5,355 nt of DNA from Synechococcaceae cyanobacterium RL_1_2 (GCA_012033095.1 JAAUPO010000211.1:1-5355), one strand, 5' to 3'. Counted from the first letter of the stretch, positions 1 to 5,353 are shown. The notes: a model not told the origin generated them from the sequence alone. A program made the numbers and translations.

Positions 1-65
1 ATTCTGGGGGAAATTACTTAGATTTAACCAATGAAGCTCCACAAATTGGGGATTTAGGGGGGACT
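1..65. repeat. Degenerate G-rich intergenic repeat (putative)
   Basis: The left edge reads ATTCTGGGGG, and about 40 bases on comes AATTGGGGATTTAGGGGGG followed by ACT. The reverse complement (CCCCCCTAAATCCCCAATT) resembles a G/C-run repeat that I recall as common between genes in cyanobacterial genomes, with AGAATT joining two G/C blocks. Here the two blocks are spaced apart and imperfect, so this would be a decayed or rearranged copy. The resemblance is from memory and no search was run. The left end of any such repeat may lie outside the window. Confidence 0.3.
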
Positions 66-135
66 CAACAACATTGGATACTTTGCAAACACCTTCTTAA
101 ATCAATATCAATGAATAAAAGTGACATACAGAAAA

Positions 136-141
136 AACTTC
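136..141. repeat. Left copy of 6-bp flanking direct repeat (candidate target duplication)
   Basis: AACTTC lies immediately outside the left terminal inverted repeat of the 99-bp element and is repeated exactly at 241-246, immediately outside the right end. The placement is what a target site duplication would show. Confidence 0.55.
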
Positions 142-240
142 TGGGAGCATCTCAATTATGTAAATTGCCTACTTTGCTAACGACAAAATAGGGGTTTCAA
201 CTCCTAAGATGAGTGTTTCTGCAAAAGTGAGATGCTCCCA
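142..240. mobile_element. MITE-like non-autonomous element, 99 bp
   Basis: The segment begins with TGGGAGCATCTCA (142-154) and ends with its exact reverse complement TGAGATGCTCCCA (228-240), a perfect 13-bp terminal inverted repeat. Similarity continues weakly inward, with TT and TG in matching places. AACTTC occurs directly outside both ends (136-141 and 241-246), as expected for a 6-bp target duplication. The 73-bp interior has no transposase or useful open frame, so any movement would need an enzyme supplied in trans. The IS family that would mobilise it cannot be named from this window. It could instead be the joined ends of an internally deleted IS, or a stem-forming intergenic repeat. 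The flanking duplication favours transposition. Confidence 0.62.
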
Positions 241-246
241 AACTTC
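241..246. repeat. Right copy of 6-bp flanking direct repeat (candidate target duplication)
   Basis: AACTTC abuts the right terminal inverted repeat and matches 136-141. Removing 142-246 would restore a single AACTTC joined to TCTATCC, which is the predicted empty site. Confidence 0.55.
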
Positions 247-308
247 TCTATCCTTCTTTCCCAGAGGTAATAAAGATAAAGATTATGAGCAACAGTGAAT
301 GTTTTATC

Positions 309-332
309 TGTACTGATAATTTGTACTGATAA
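309..332 (+). repeat. Two direct copies of an 11-mer, period 13
   Basis: TGTACTGATAA occurs at 309-319 and again at 322-332, separated by TT. It could be a pair of protein binding sites or a local duplication; nothing else indicates a role. Confidence 0.5.
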
Positions 333-372
333 GTTTACGATTTGATATTAGGGCATTCCCAAAGAAACAAAA

Positions 373-395
373 CCTTCACCGTAATGGTTTGAAGG
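373..395 (+). other. Predicted RNA hairpin
   Basis: CCTTCA (373-378) is the reverse complement of TGAAGG (390-395). The stem can extend inward with CC and GG if two T residues are bulged. No T-tract follows, so a classical terminator is unlikely. With the hairpin at 397-414 it may form part of a structured leader or a small RNA. Confidence 0.3.
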
Positions 396-396
396 G

Positions 397-414
397 GAAA
401 GCACCCTTTGCTTC
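397..414 (+). other. Second predicted RNA hairpin
   Basis: GAA (397-399) and GCA (401-403) pair with TGC (409-411) and TTC (412-414), with one bulged A and a five-base loop. It starts two bases after the preceding hairpin. The stem is short and could arise by chance. Confidence 0.22.
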
Positions 415-444
415 TATCGGGGGTAGCGATAACTAACGGTAATT

Positions 445-489
445 TCAATCAATTCAATCAATTCAATTAATTGAATCAATGATATCAAT
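445..489 (+). repeat. Degenerate 9-bp tandem repeat array
   Basis: Five consecutive 9-mers are visible: TCAATCAAT, TCAATCAAT, TCAATTAAT, TGAATCAAT and GATATCAAT. The first two are identical and the rest differ by one to three bases. A perfect 16-bp palindrome, ATTCAATTAATTGAAT (461-476), is embedded in the array. It ends 93 bp before the TPR start codon, so it could act as a regulatory region or simply reflect replication slippage in AT-rich DNA. Confidence 0.6.
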
Positions 490-582
490 GATGTTGTTTC
501 TCAGGGGAACAAATCTACAGATCGGAGTAGTCATTATGCTACATTAGGCAAACTAATTTACTTTTACAACAAAATTTAACAT

Positions 583-1041
583 ATGGGTAAATATCTAGTA
601 CTGGGTTTGAGTGCGGTGCTATTCTGGCAAGCCCCGACGATCGCGACGTTGCCCGCAGCACCATTAATTTTGGCCCAGAGTTCTACTGGTAATGCCCAAT
701 TAGATAATCTTCTCCGGGAAGCTAAGAAATATGTAGATGCGAAGGACTTTAATAATGCAGTTTCTACCTATAATCAGGCGGTTAGTTTAGCTCCGAATAA
801 CAGCAGAATTTACTCTGGTATCGGCTATCTACAAACGTTACAGAATAATTGGAATGCCGCAGTTAATGCCTATCGTCAGGCCACAACCCTAGAGCCAGAT
901 AATGCCGAATTTGCCTATGCTTTAGGTTATAGTCTGGCCAACAATGGGGACTTAGCCGGAGCAACGGAGGCCTATTCTAACGCGATCGCCTTAGATCCTA
1001 ACCAAGTGGAATATTACATGGGCCTAGGCACAGTTTTTTAG
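583..1041 (+). CDS. TPR repeat protein, N-terminal fragment with signal peptide
   Basis: This 152-residue frame starts at the first ATG after an in-frame TAA at 577-579, so the start is well bounded. Residues 1-31 look like a Sec-type export signal: a lysine at position 3, a hydrophobic stretch (LVLGLSAVLFW), then a small-residue-rich region ending near LILAQ. No lipobox cysteine is present, so the mature protein should be periplasmic or lumenal rather than a lipoprotein. Tetratricopeptide repeats follow at roughly residues 40-71, 74-105 and 108-139, each ending in the typical A-x-x-LxP pattern. A fourth repeat begins at 142 (EYYMGLGTVF) and is cut by a TAG after ten residues. TPRs mediate protein-protein contact; no catalytic domain is visible and the partner is unknown. 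The frame ends only because of the disruption at 1034-1041. Confidence 0.85.
   Translation: MGKYLVLGLSAVLFWQAPTIATLPAAPLILAQSSTGNAQLDNLLREAKKYVDAKDFNNAVSTYNQAVSLAPNNSRIYSGIGYLQTLQNNWNAAVNAYRQATTLEPDNAEFAYALGYSLANNGDLAGATEAYSNAIALDPNQVEYYMGLGTVF
982..989. repeat. HIP1 octameric palindrome
   Basis: GCGATCGC is the highly iterated palindrome of many cyanobacterial genomes. Two further perfect copies lie at 1618-1625 and 4203-4210, all inside coding sequence. Three in about 5.4 kb is far above chance and is the best compositional clue to the host. Confidence 0.85.
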
Positions 1042-1052
1042 CCCAGGGCCAG

Positions 1053-1667
1053 GTGAATGGTGCGATTAAAGTTTATCAACAGGCTCTCCAATTAGATCCC
1101 CAAAACAAAGAAATTTATAGTGCCTTAAGTACGGCCTATCAAAACATTCAGCTTAATAGTGATGCAATTAATGTTTTGGAACGGGCAATTCAACTGTTCC
1201 CCACCGATATCAGCCTTAAACTAAAGCTCGCCCAGTACTTTATTTCACAGAATAATATTCCTGAGGCGATTGATTTACTAGACCGTGCGATCGAAGTAGA
1301 TCCCCTGAACGCGGGAGTACAGTTAGAAGTAGCCAGAATTTTGCAGTCCCAGGGTTTACTAGACTCGGCGTTTAATGCCTATAAACTTGCTTTGGATTTA
1401 GATAGCTCCCTCATTGATGCGAAAGTTGGGATCGCGGCAATTAATTTACGTAGGGAAGATTTTTTAAGTGCCATTATCGGCTACCGAGAGTTAGCGGAAT
1501 TACTACCGAACAATCCGGATGTGTACTATAACCTCGGTCTCAGTCTGCGGGGAAGAAGTCGTATGAAAGAGGCCAAAGAAGCCTGGGAAACTTCTATCCA
1601 GCTTTATCAACTCCAGGGCGATCGCAATGCTGTTGCTCGAGTGGAAGCTTTAATGAAGAAGTTTTAG
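1053..1667 (+). CDS. TPR repeat protein, C-terminal fragment
   Basis: The frame is read here from a GTG at 1053, twelve bases after the upstream stop, giving 204 residues. That GTG is probably an internal valine codon, because no ribosome site precedes it and the same frame stays open leftward through the T run. The fragment completes TPR 4 (residues 1-16). It then carries repeats at about 20-50, 54-84, 88-118, 122-152 and 156-187, followed by a short basic tail ending in MKKF. One repeat ends in LDSS instead of the usual DP, a mild degeneration at residues 117-119. There is no export signal of its own, so a separately translated product would stay in the cytoplasm, unlike the N-terminal part. 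Together with 583-1041 it makes a nine-repeat superhelical scaffold. Confidence 0.78.
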   Translation: MNGAIKVYQQALQLDPQNKEIYSALSTAYQNIQLNSDAINVLERAIQLFPTDISLKLKLAQYFISQNNIPEAIDLLDRAIEVDPLNAGVQLEVARILQSQGLLDSAFNAYKLALDLDSSLIDAKVGIAAINLRREDFLSAIIGYRELAELLPNNPDVYYNLGLSLRGRSRMKEAKEAWETSIQLYQLQGDRNAVARVEALMKKF

Positions 1668-1690
1668 ACTAATCCTCGCATCTGTCATCA

Positions 1691-1732
1691 TTTAAACCTG
1701 AAACTCCTCTTAGCTAAGGATTTTAGTTTAAA
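1691..1732 (+). terminator. Long imperfect hairpin after the TPR gene, possible terminator
   Basis: TTTAAA (1691-1696) pairs with TTTAAA (1727-1732), CTGAAA (1698-1703) with TTTTAG (1721-1726, one G-U pair), and TCCT (1705-1708) with AGGA (1717-1720). That gives 16 pairs with two single-base C bulges and an eight-base loop. It begins 24 bases after the TPR stop and is followed shortly by TATATTTTCT, a weak T-rich tail. The stem is AT-rich and the T-tract imperfect, so efficient intrinsic termination is uncertain. Confidence 0.42.
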
Positions 1733-1893
1733 ACTATATTTTCTAAACCTGGCTCAGGATAAACGTTTTAATGCTAATTGATGACACCCCCTAAATTAAT
1801 TAATGGTAGTGCTAAAGGTGTAAGGATATTTAGACCCAGGATAATTGATTATCAAGGGGTTTAATCTTCCTGATTCTTACTGCTATAGGACTA

Positions 1894-1914
1894 CCTAATT
1901 AATAATAATTAAGG
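1894..1914 (-). terminator. AT-rich hairpin downstream of nblS, weak terminator candidate
   Basis: On the minus strand CC plus TAATTA pairs with TAATTA plus GG around a four-base loop, with one bulged T. It lies about 49 bases past the nblS stop. There is no T-tract after it on the minus strand, so it may only stabilise the 3' end. Confidence 0.2.
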
Positions 1915-1962
1915 AAGCTACAGATAGAACAATTTCCTCTGCACTTAAATTTACCTAAGCTC

Positions 1963-3942
1963 CTAAGCAAGGTAACCGATCGCTTTTGCATGCTTTACTT
2001 CAGGGATAACGGATTCCTCAATGGTGTCCAAATCAAACCAAAACGTTGTCCCCACCCCCACTTCACTGACTAAATACACTTGGCTATGGTGTTTGTTAAC
2101 AATGATGTTACGCACGATCGATAGTCCCAGCCCAGTACCTTCTAAGGTGTGGACTTTGTTTTCTACACGGAAAAAGCGGTTAAAGATCGATTCTTGATCC
2201 TTTGGTTCAATGCCAATACCGGTATCAGCCACCTCAATTCTCACCTTTGGCCCATGGTTGGGGTGTTGGTAACGGTAAGCCCGGATTGTAATCATGCCAG
2301 AGGGGTTAGTAAATTTAAACGCATTACCCACTAAATTGGTCAGCACTTGTAACAGCAGATCATAATGACCTAACACTAGGGGTAAATCCAGCTCAATATC
2401 TTGATTTAATTCAATTTGTTTATCCTTGGCGTTTAATTTATAGGTGCGGAGGGTTTGGCCCACCAATTGCTCTAAATCAATGCCCACCAATTGATAGATT
2501 TTGGCGGACTCTAACCGAGATAAATCCAGTACATCATTCACCAGGCGAGTTAATCGATCGGTTTCATGATTGGCGGTATCTAAAAATTCTTTTTTTTCTT
2601 GGTCTGAAAGCTCTTCCCCATATTCAGCTAGGGTTTCGATGAAGGATTTAATATTGAATAGGGGCGTACGTAACTCATGGGACACATTACTAATAAATTG
2701 GCTTTTTGCTTCATTCAATTCCGTTTCTTTAGTGATATCCCGGATGGTAATGGCAATACCTCGGATATTTTCCCTCGCTTGATCTAGCACCTCTGTCAAT
2801 AAAATTCTGATGGTACAAGGTTTCGGCTCCTCTAAGACCACTGTAAATTCTTCTGGGGAAGCGAGGTAATCCCCTTTTAATAAGGGGTGGGGATCAAGGG
2901 CGTAGGCTTGATCATCGGTGATTACACTTTTGAGGGGCTTGATCAGTTGTTGACTAACATCTAGGGGCAAATAATCTAGAAAGTTTTCACCAATAATGCT
3001 TTGATTACCCCAATTGAAGATCGATCGCGCCGTCGGATTGGCCAAAATAATGTGCATATCCGTATCCACTAGGATCGCTCCATCCGCGATCGTGCTAACG
3101 AGGGTTTCCAATTTTGCTTTTTCGGCGGTTAATTCTTCAATATTTTGTTCTTCATACTTTTCTAGGCGTTGGGCCATTTCATTAAAACTATCAATTAATT
3201 GGCCTAGCTCCCCCCCCAAAGGTAAATTAATACGCTGTTTGAAGTTGCCGGTGGCAATATTTTTGACCCCCACCAATAACTCCTTAATGGGCCGGGTAAT
3301 GGTGAGAGCGTTAAACACTGCCCCCAAAATTACCATGGCCCAAATAGTAATAAATACCGCGATCGTGACATCCCTAGTCAAGTTAGAGGAAGCCACCACC
3401 GTATCATTAGGGTTAATGCCTAACGCTAATACCCCCAGATACTTATTCTCATGGCGAATGGGCACAAAGACATCGGTCACCTCCCCGTTAGGGGTTAAAT
3501 GCTGACGTACTAAAGGAAAGTCCGTATCCCGTTGATATTCCTTAGGTAATTGAATCCGCCGCTGAATGCTTAACTCATTGTTTACTTCCGAAGCACTATA
3601 GGGAATACCAAAAAAAATTTCTCCCCCTTCATCGGCATAGATGATGTAGCGCACACTAGAAGTACTGCTGTAAAAGCGACCAGCAAATTTAGCCACATCC
3701 CCAAGGTTATGTTCTGCAATCATCGGTGCAGAATTAGCCGCAATTAGTAAACCGAGGTCACTCCCAAATCTCGTATCATTTAGCCTGGCATCCTGTTGAA
3801 TCGTATTAACCGCCCAAAAGGTAATTGCACTCATGAGTAAGGACACAATTAAGGTGGCCCCGGCCATGAGTTTGGTTTGGAGGTTAAATTCGGCCCACCA
3901 ACTAGTTAGTAATTGATTAAGTTTAGTGATCAAAGAAAACAA
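1963..3942 (-). CDS. nblS: NblS/Hik33 (DspA) membrane sensor histidine kinase
   Basis: NblS is the conserved cyanobacterial kinase that controls responses to high light, cold, osmotic and nutrient stress, mainly through the response regulator RpaB. The 659-residue product is close to the family's usual length of about 660. Order: membrane segment 1 (about 25-47), extracytoplasmic sensor region (48-190), membrane segment 2 (about 192-214), HAMP (213-265), a short coiled coil (255-285), PAS (about 280-405), dimerisation/phosphoacceptor domain with SHELRTP and His422, and the ATPase domain with N-box NLVGNAFKF (Asn540), DTGIGI (573-578), FNRFFR (587-592) and GTGLGLS (602-608). All catalytic motifs are intact. 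The frame crosses three eight-base homopolymers without breaking. No ATG lies at the expected start: TTG at 3942 follows an in-frame TAA at 3957-3955. ATT at 3945 or TTG at 3933 are alternatives, and no Shine-Dalgarno sequence is visible. The phosphatase gene lies 123 bp upstream on the same strand. Confidence 0.94.
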   Translation of the reverse strand: MFSLITKLNQLLTSWWAEFNLQTKLMAGATLIVSLLMSAITFWAVNTIQQDARLNDTRFGSDLGLLIAANSAPMIAEHNLGDVAKFAGRFYSSTSSVRYIIYADEGGEIFFGIPYSASEVNNELSIQRRIQLPKEYQRDTDFPLVRQHLTPNGEVTDVFVPIRHENKYLGVLALGINPNDTVVASSNLTRDVTIAVFITIWAMVILGAVFNALTITRPIKELLVGVKNIATGNFKQRINLPLGGELGQLIDSFNEMAQRLEKYEEQNIEELTAEKAKLETLVSTIADGAILVDTDMHIILANPTARSIFNWGNQSIIGENFLDYLPLDVSQQLIKPLKSVITDDQAYALDPHPLLKGDYLASPEEFTVVLEEPKPCTIRILLTEVLDQARENIRGIAITIRDITKETELNEAKSQFISNVSHELRTPLFNIKSFIETLAEYGEELSDQEKKEFLDTANHETDRLTRLVNDVLDLSRLESAKIYQLVGIDLEQLVGQTLRTYKLNAKDKQIELNQDIELDLPLVLGHYDLLLQVLTNLVGNAFKFTNPSGMITIRAYRYQHPNHGPKVRIEVADTGIGIEPKDQESIFNRFFRVENKVHTLEGTGLGLSIVRNIIVNKHHSQVYLVSEVGVGTTFWFDLDTIEESVIPEVKHAKAIGYLA

Positions 3943-3959
3943 AATGGTTAGGTATTAAG

Positions 3960-3993
3960 GGGCTAAAAATGGGCTGAAAATGGGCTGAAAAAT
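3960..3993. repeat. Three tandem 11-12-bp repeats in the nblS leader
   Basis: GGGCTAAAAAT (3960-3970), GGGCTGAAAAT (3971-3981) and GGGCTGAAAAAT (3982-3993) follow one another. On the minus strand they read as ATTTTCAGCCC-type units ending 18 bases before the TTG start codon. If transcription begins near 4010 they lie in the 5' untranslated leader, where copy number could affect translation or RNA stability. Confidence 0.65.
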
Positions 3994-4006
3994 AGAAACG
4001 TAGGGC

Positions 4007-4024
4007 AGATTAAGTTATTGTAAC
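4007..4024 (-). promoter_or_regulatory. HLR1-like site with -10-like hexamer upstream of nblS (putative)
   Basis: The minus strand reads GTTACAAT, two bases, then CTTAATCT. The first eight bases match one half of the HLR1 element (G/T-TTACA-T/A-T/A, repeated after two bases) bound by RpaB, the response regulator paired with NblS. The second half matches at only about four of eight positions. TACAAT within it also resembles a -10 box (five of six), 65-80 bases upstream of the start codon, but no good -35 element is correctly spaced. This would fit feedback control of nblS by RpaB, which is inferred from a half-site only. Confidence 0.3.
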
Positions 4025-4065
4025 GAAATGCTCAAAGTTTGTTGATCTTCCTCGCAGTGGTGAGG

Positions 4066-5277
4066 TTAATTCCCCAAGGTTTCTTCGTTGGGATTATTGT
4101 TGGGGGTTTGGGATTTGGGGTTCATTAACCATTGAATACTTAAACTAGTTAAACCGGCGATCACTAATAAACCAACGGAAATAAGAGCAACTTTTAATAA
4201 CGGCGATCGCGTTTCTTTGATTTTTGCCAATTCCTCCTCTAAGCGATCGTCCATGGTGGCATTAGATAGCTGTTGTTGCTCTTCAAGGTAGGCCTGGGCG
4301 AATTGTTGCTCCATGGATGGCTCTGGGGGAGTAGGTAATGTGGCTAATTCCAGTTGTTCCGGTGATGGGGTGAGGGAGGAAATCTCTTCAAGGGGCATTA
4401 ATTCATCTTCTAAATTCACCATCAGTGGATAGGGGGCAGAAACTTGGTAGTAGGAAGCCACCGCCGTAATGTTGTCATCTAAATTTCTAACCTTAGCCTG
4501 TTCCACGATGGATTTGACCCCCACCTCCAAACTATTAACCCCCGCCATAATACTATCAGCCCAAGATTTTCCCTCGGTTTCCACAATGCCAAAGTCCGTT
4601 AAACCATCGGAGCAGAGCAGTAAAATGCCATCCTCTGGAATCACAAAACGGATCACATTCACCTTTAACTGTTCCCCATCCTTAATCCCTAGGGCTTGGG
4701 TCAAGGCGGTGGCATCGGGCCGTTGACTAATATGACTAGCGGTGGTTTTGCCCGCTGTAATTTCCCGTTTTGCCATGTCATCATCCACCGTTAATAACTG
4801 ACAATAATCAGGGGTAAGCCAATAGGCACGGCTATCCCCCACCCAAGCAATATAAAGTTCATGGCTATTTTGGTAGCCCGTATCGGGATGGGGGACTTCC
4901 TGGGGTAATTGTAATGCCATCACCAGGGTGGTACCCATGCGTTGACGGGCCGATCGCTGCCGGGCATCATTACGACTCACAATTAAATTATTAGCCACCT
5001 TCACGATCGCTTCAATTTGTTGGGCCATCAATTGGGGAGTAATAATTTCTGTTTCTAAAGCAATCTCCGCCAGTAAGCCTTTGACTTGCAATTTAATCGA
5101 TTCTACGGCTAGTTGGCTGGCAACTTCTCCCCCCTCATGGCCGGCAATACCATCACAGACAATAGCCAGATGATCTAACAATAGATAATTGGGTTGAACC
5201 CCGTTGCTCGCAAAATCCGAAGGTTGGGGAAATAAACTATCTTCGTTCAGCTTCGGTTTAACCCCCATATCCGTCAT
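4066..5277 (-). CDS. PP2C-family Ser/Thr protein phosphatase with C-terminal membrane anchor
   Basis: The product is a metal-dependent phosphatase that removes phosphate from Ser/Thr residues. Counting from ATG 5277 (403 residues), motifs include MTDMG...NED (11-13), VCDGIAGHEGGEVAS (40-54), RMGTTLVMAL (113-122), AWVGDSRAY (144-152), LLLCSDGLTD (219-228) and DDNITAVA (267-274). These supply the Asp residues that bind the two metals. After about residue 280 comes an acidic, Pro/Gln-rich linker, then one membrane segment (about 360-385, LLKVALISVGLLVIAG) and a short polar tail, so the enzyme is probably tethered to a membrane with its catalytic part in the cytoplasm. The usual DGMGGH motif reads DGIAGH here. 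ATG 5277 is chosen over TTG 5286: AAGGA lies nine bases before the ATG but abuts the TTG. The first strand of the fold is missing, and an in-frame TAA at 5289-5287 closes the frame; see the adjoining open frame. It is not PphA, which is shorter and lacks an anchor. Confidence 0.9.
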   Translation of the reverse strand: MTDMGVKPKLNEDSLFPQPSDFASNGVQPNYLLLDHLAIVCDGIAGHEGGEVASQLAVESIKLQVKGLLAEIALETEIITPQLMAQQIEAIVKVANNLIVSRNDARQRSARQRMGTTLVMALQLPQEVPHPDTGYQNSHELYIAWVGDSRAYWLTPDYCQLLTVDDDMAKREITAGKTTASHISQRPDATALTQALGIKDGEQLKVNVIRFVIPEDGILLLCSDGLTDFGIVETEGKSWADSIMAGVNSLEVGVKSIVEQAKVRNLDDNITAVASYYQVSAPYPLMVNLEDELMPLEEISSLTPSPEQLELATLPTPPEPSMEQQFAQAYLEEQQQLSNATMDDRLEEELAKIKETRSPLLKVALISVGLLVIAGLTSLSIQWLMNPKSQTPNNNPNEETLGN

Positions 5278-5353
5278 CCCTCGCAATCCTTAAGCGTAAT
5301 GGTTGGGAGGCGCTATGGAGGAGCAACAAACGATTGAGGTGTTCCGTAACGGA
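5258..5353 (-). CDS. Partial open frame at right edge, likely upstream part of the phosphatase gene (frameshifted)
   Basis: A minus-strand frame is open from the window edge to a TAA at 5260-5258, overlapping the phosphatase start by 20 bases. Its last residues before the overlap, QPLRLRIA, look like the strand that normally precedes TDxG...NED in PP2C domains. Removing one base from GCGAGGGATG (about 5275-5284) gives RIA-G/R-MTDMG, a continuous PP2C start. Some cyanobacterial PP2C proteins, as I recall them, carry a long N-terminal zinc-ribbon and kinase-like region before the phosphatase domain, which would lie beyond the window. The alternative is a separate upstream gene translationally coupled to the phosphatase by the overlap. 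Only 24 codons are visible before the junction, so the call is tentative. Confidence 0.48.
   Translation of the reverse strand, partial: SVTEHLNRLLLLHSASQPLRLRIARDDGYGG

Larger units (their letters stand above)
247..582. other. Non-coding region upstream of the TPR gene
   Basis: No open frame here looks coding on either strand. The stretch holds a short direct repeat (309-332), two small predicted hairpins (373-395 and 397-414) and an array of 9-bp units (445-489), each listed separately. A TATGCT hexamer near 535 could serve as a -10 box for the TPR gene, but no convincing -35 element accompanies it. No Shine-Dalgarno sequence precedes the ATG at 583, which is common in cyanobacteria. Confidence 0.5.
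583..1667 (+). pseudogene. Full TPR gene interrupted by a single -1 frameshift
   Basis: The two frames join into one protein of about 361 residues. The break falls inside TPR 4 at a run of six T (1034-1039) followed by AG. Adding one T turns GTT TTT TAG into GTT TTT TTA GCC and continues as LAQGQVNGAIKVYQQALQLD. This makes repeat 4 exactly as long from LG to DP (26 residues) as repeat 3. The natural reading is therefore loss of one T from a T7 run, either a real mutation or a read error. Programmed -1 slippage is less likely: the U-UUU-UUA heptamer at 1034-1040 is in register with the downstream frame, not the upstream one. Whether the gene is dead, mis-sequenced or expressed in two parts is unresolved. 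Confidence 0.72.
1668..1962. other. Convergent intergenic region
   Basis: These 295 bp separate the 3' ends of the TPR gene (+) and nblS (-). No credible coding frame is present. The content is AT-rich, with several TTAATTAAT-like stretches and the hairpins at 1691-1732 and 1894-1914, which may end transcription from the two sides. Minor repeats are TAAACCTG at 1693 and 1744, and CCTAAGC at 1954 and 1962, the latter spanning the nblS stop codon. Confidence 0.55.

Noticed and set aside
3..191. An open plus-strand frame from the left edge, 62 codons, ending inside the MITE-like element.
   Set aside because: Its middle part reads through the G-rich repeat-like sequence, a known source of spurious translations, and its end comes from the inserted element. 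No family is recognisable, and the length is not rare for a frame cut by the window edge.
557..570. TTTAC repeated twice plus CAAC before the TPR start as an HLR1 site.
   Set aside because: The two TTTAC copies are six bases apart, whereas HLR1 halves repeat every ten bases.
1034..1040. U-UUU-UUA heptamer as a programmed -1 ribosomal slippage site in the TPR gene.
   Set aside because: The heptamer codons fall in the downstream frame, not the upstream frame, so canonical tandem slippage from the upstream frame would not work. No stimulatory stem was seen just after it.
1840..1853. GATAAT-TG-ATTATC inverted repeat as a terminator or operator.
   Set aside because: The two-base gap is too tight for a full hairpin and six-base AT arms are common in this AT-rich spacer.
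2149..3505. Three plus-strand open frames of 61-163 codons opposite nblS.
   Set aside because: They are antisense shadows of a fully intact, motif-complete kinase gene and show no domain of their own.
4469..4726. An 85-codon plus-strand frame opposite the phosphatase gene.
   Set aside because: It is an antisense shadow of the PP2C catalytic region with no independent support.
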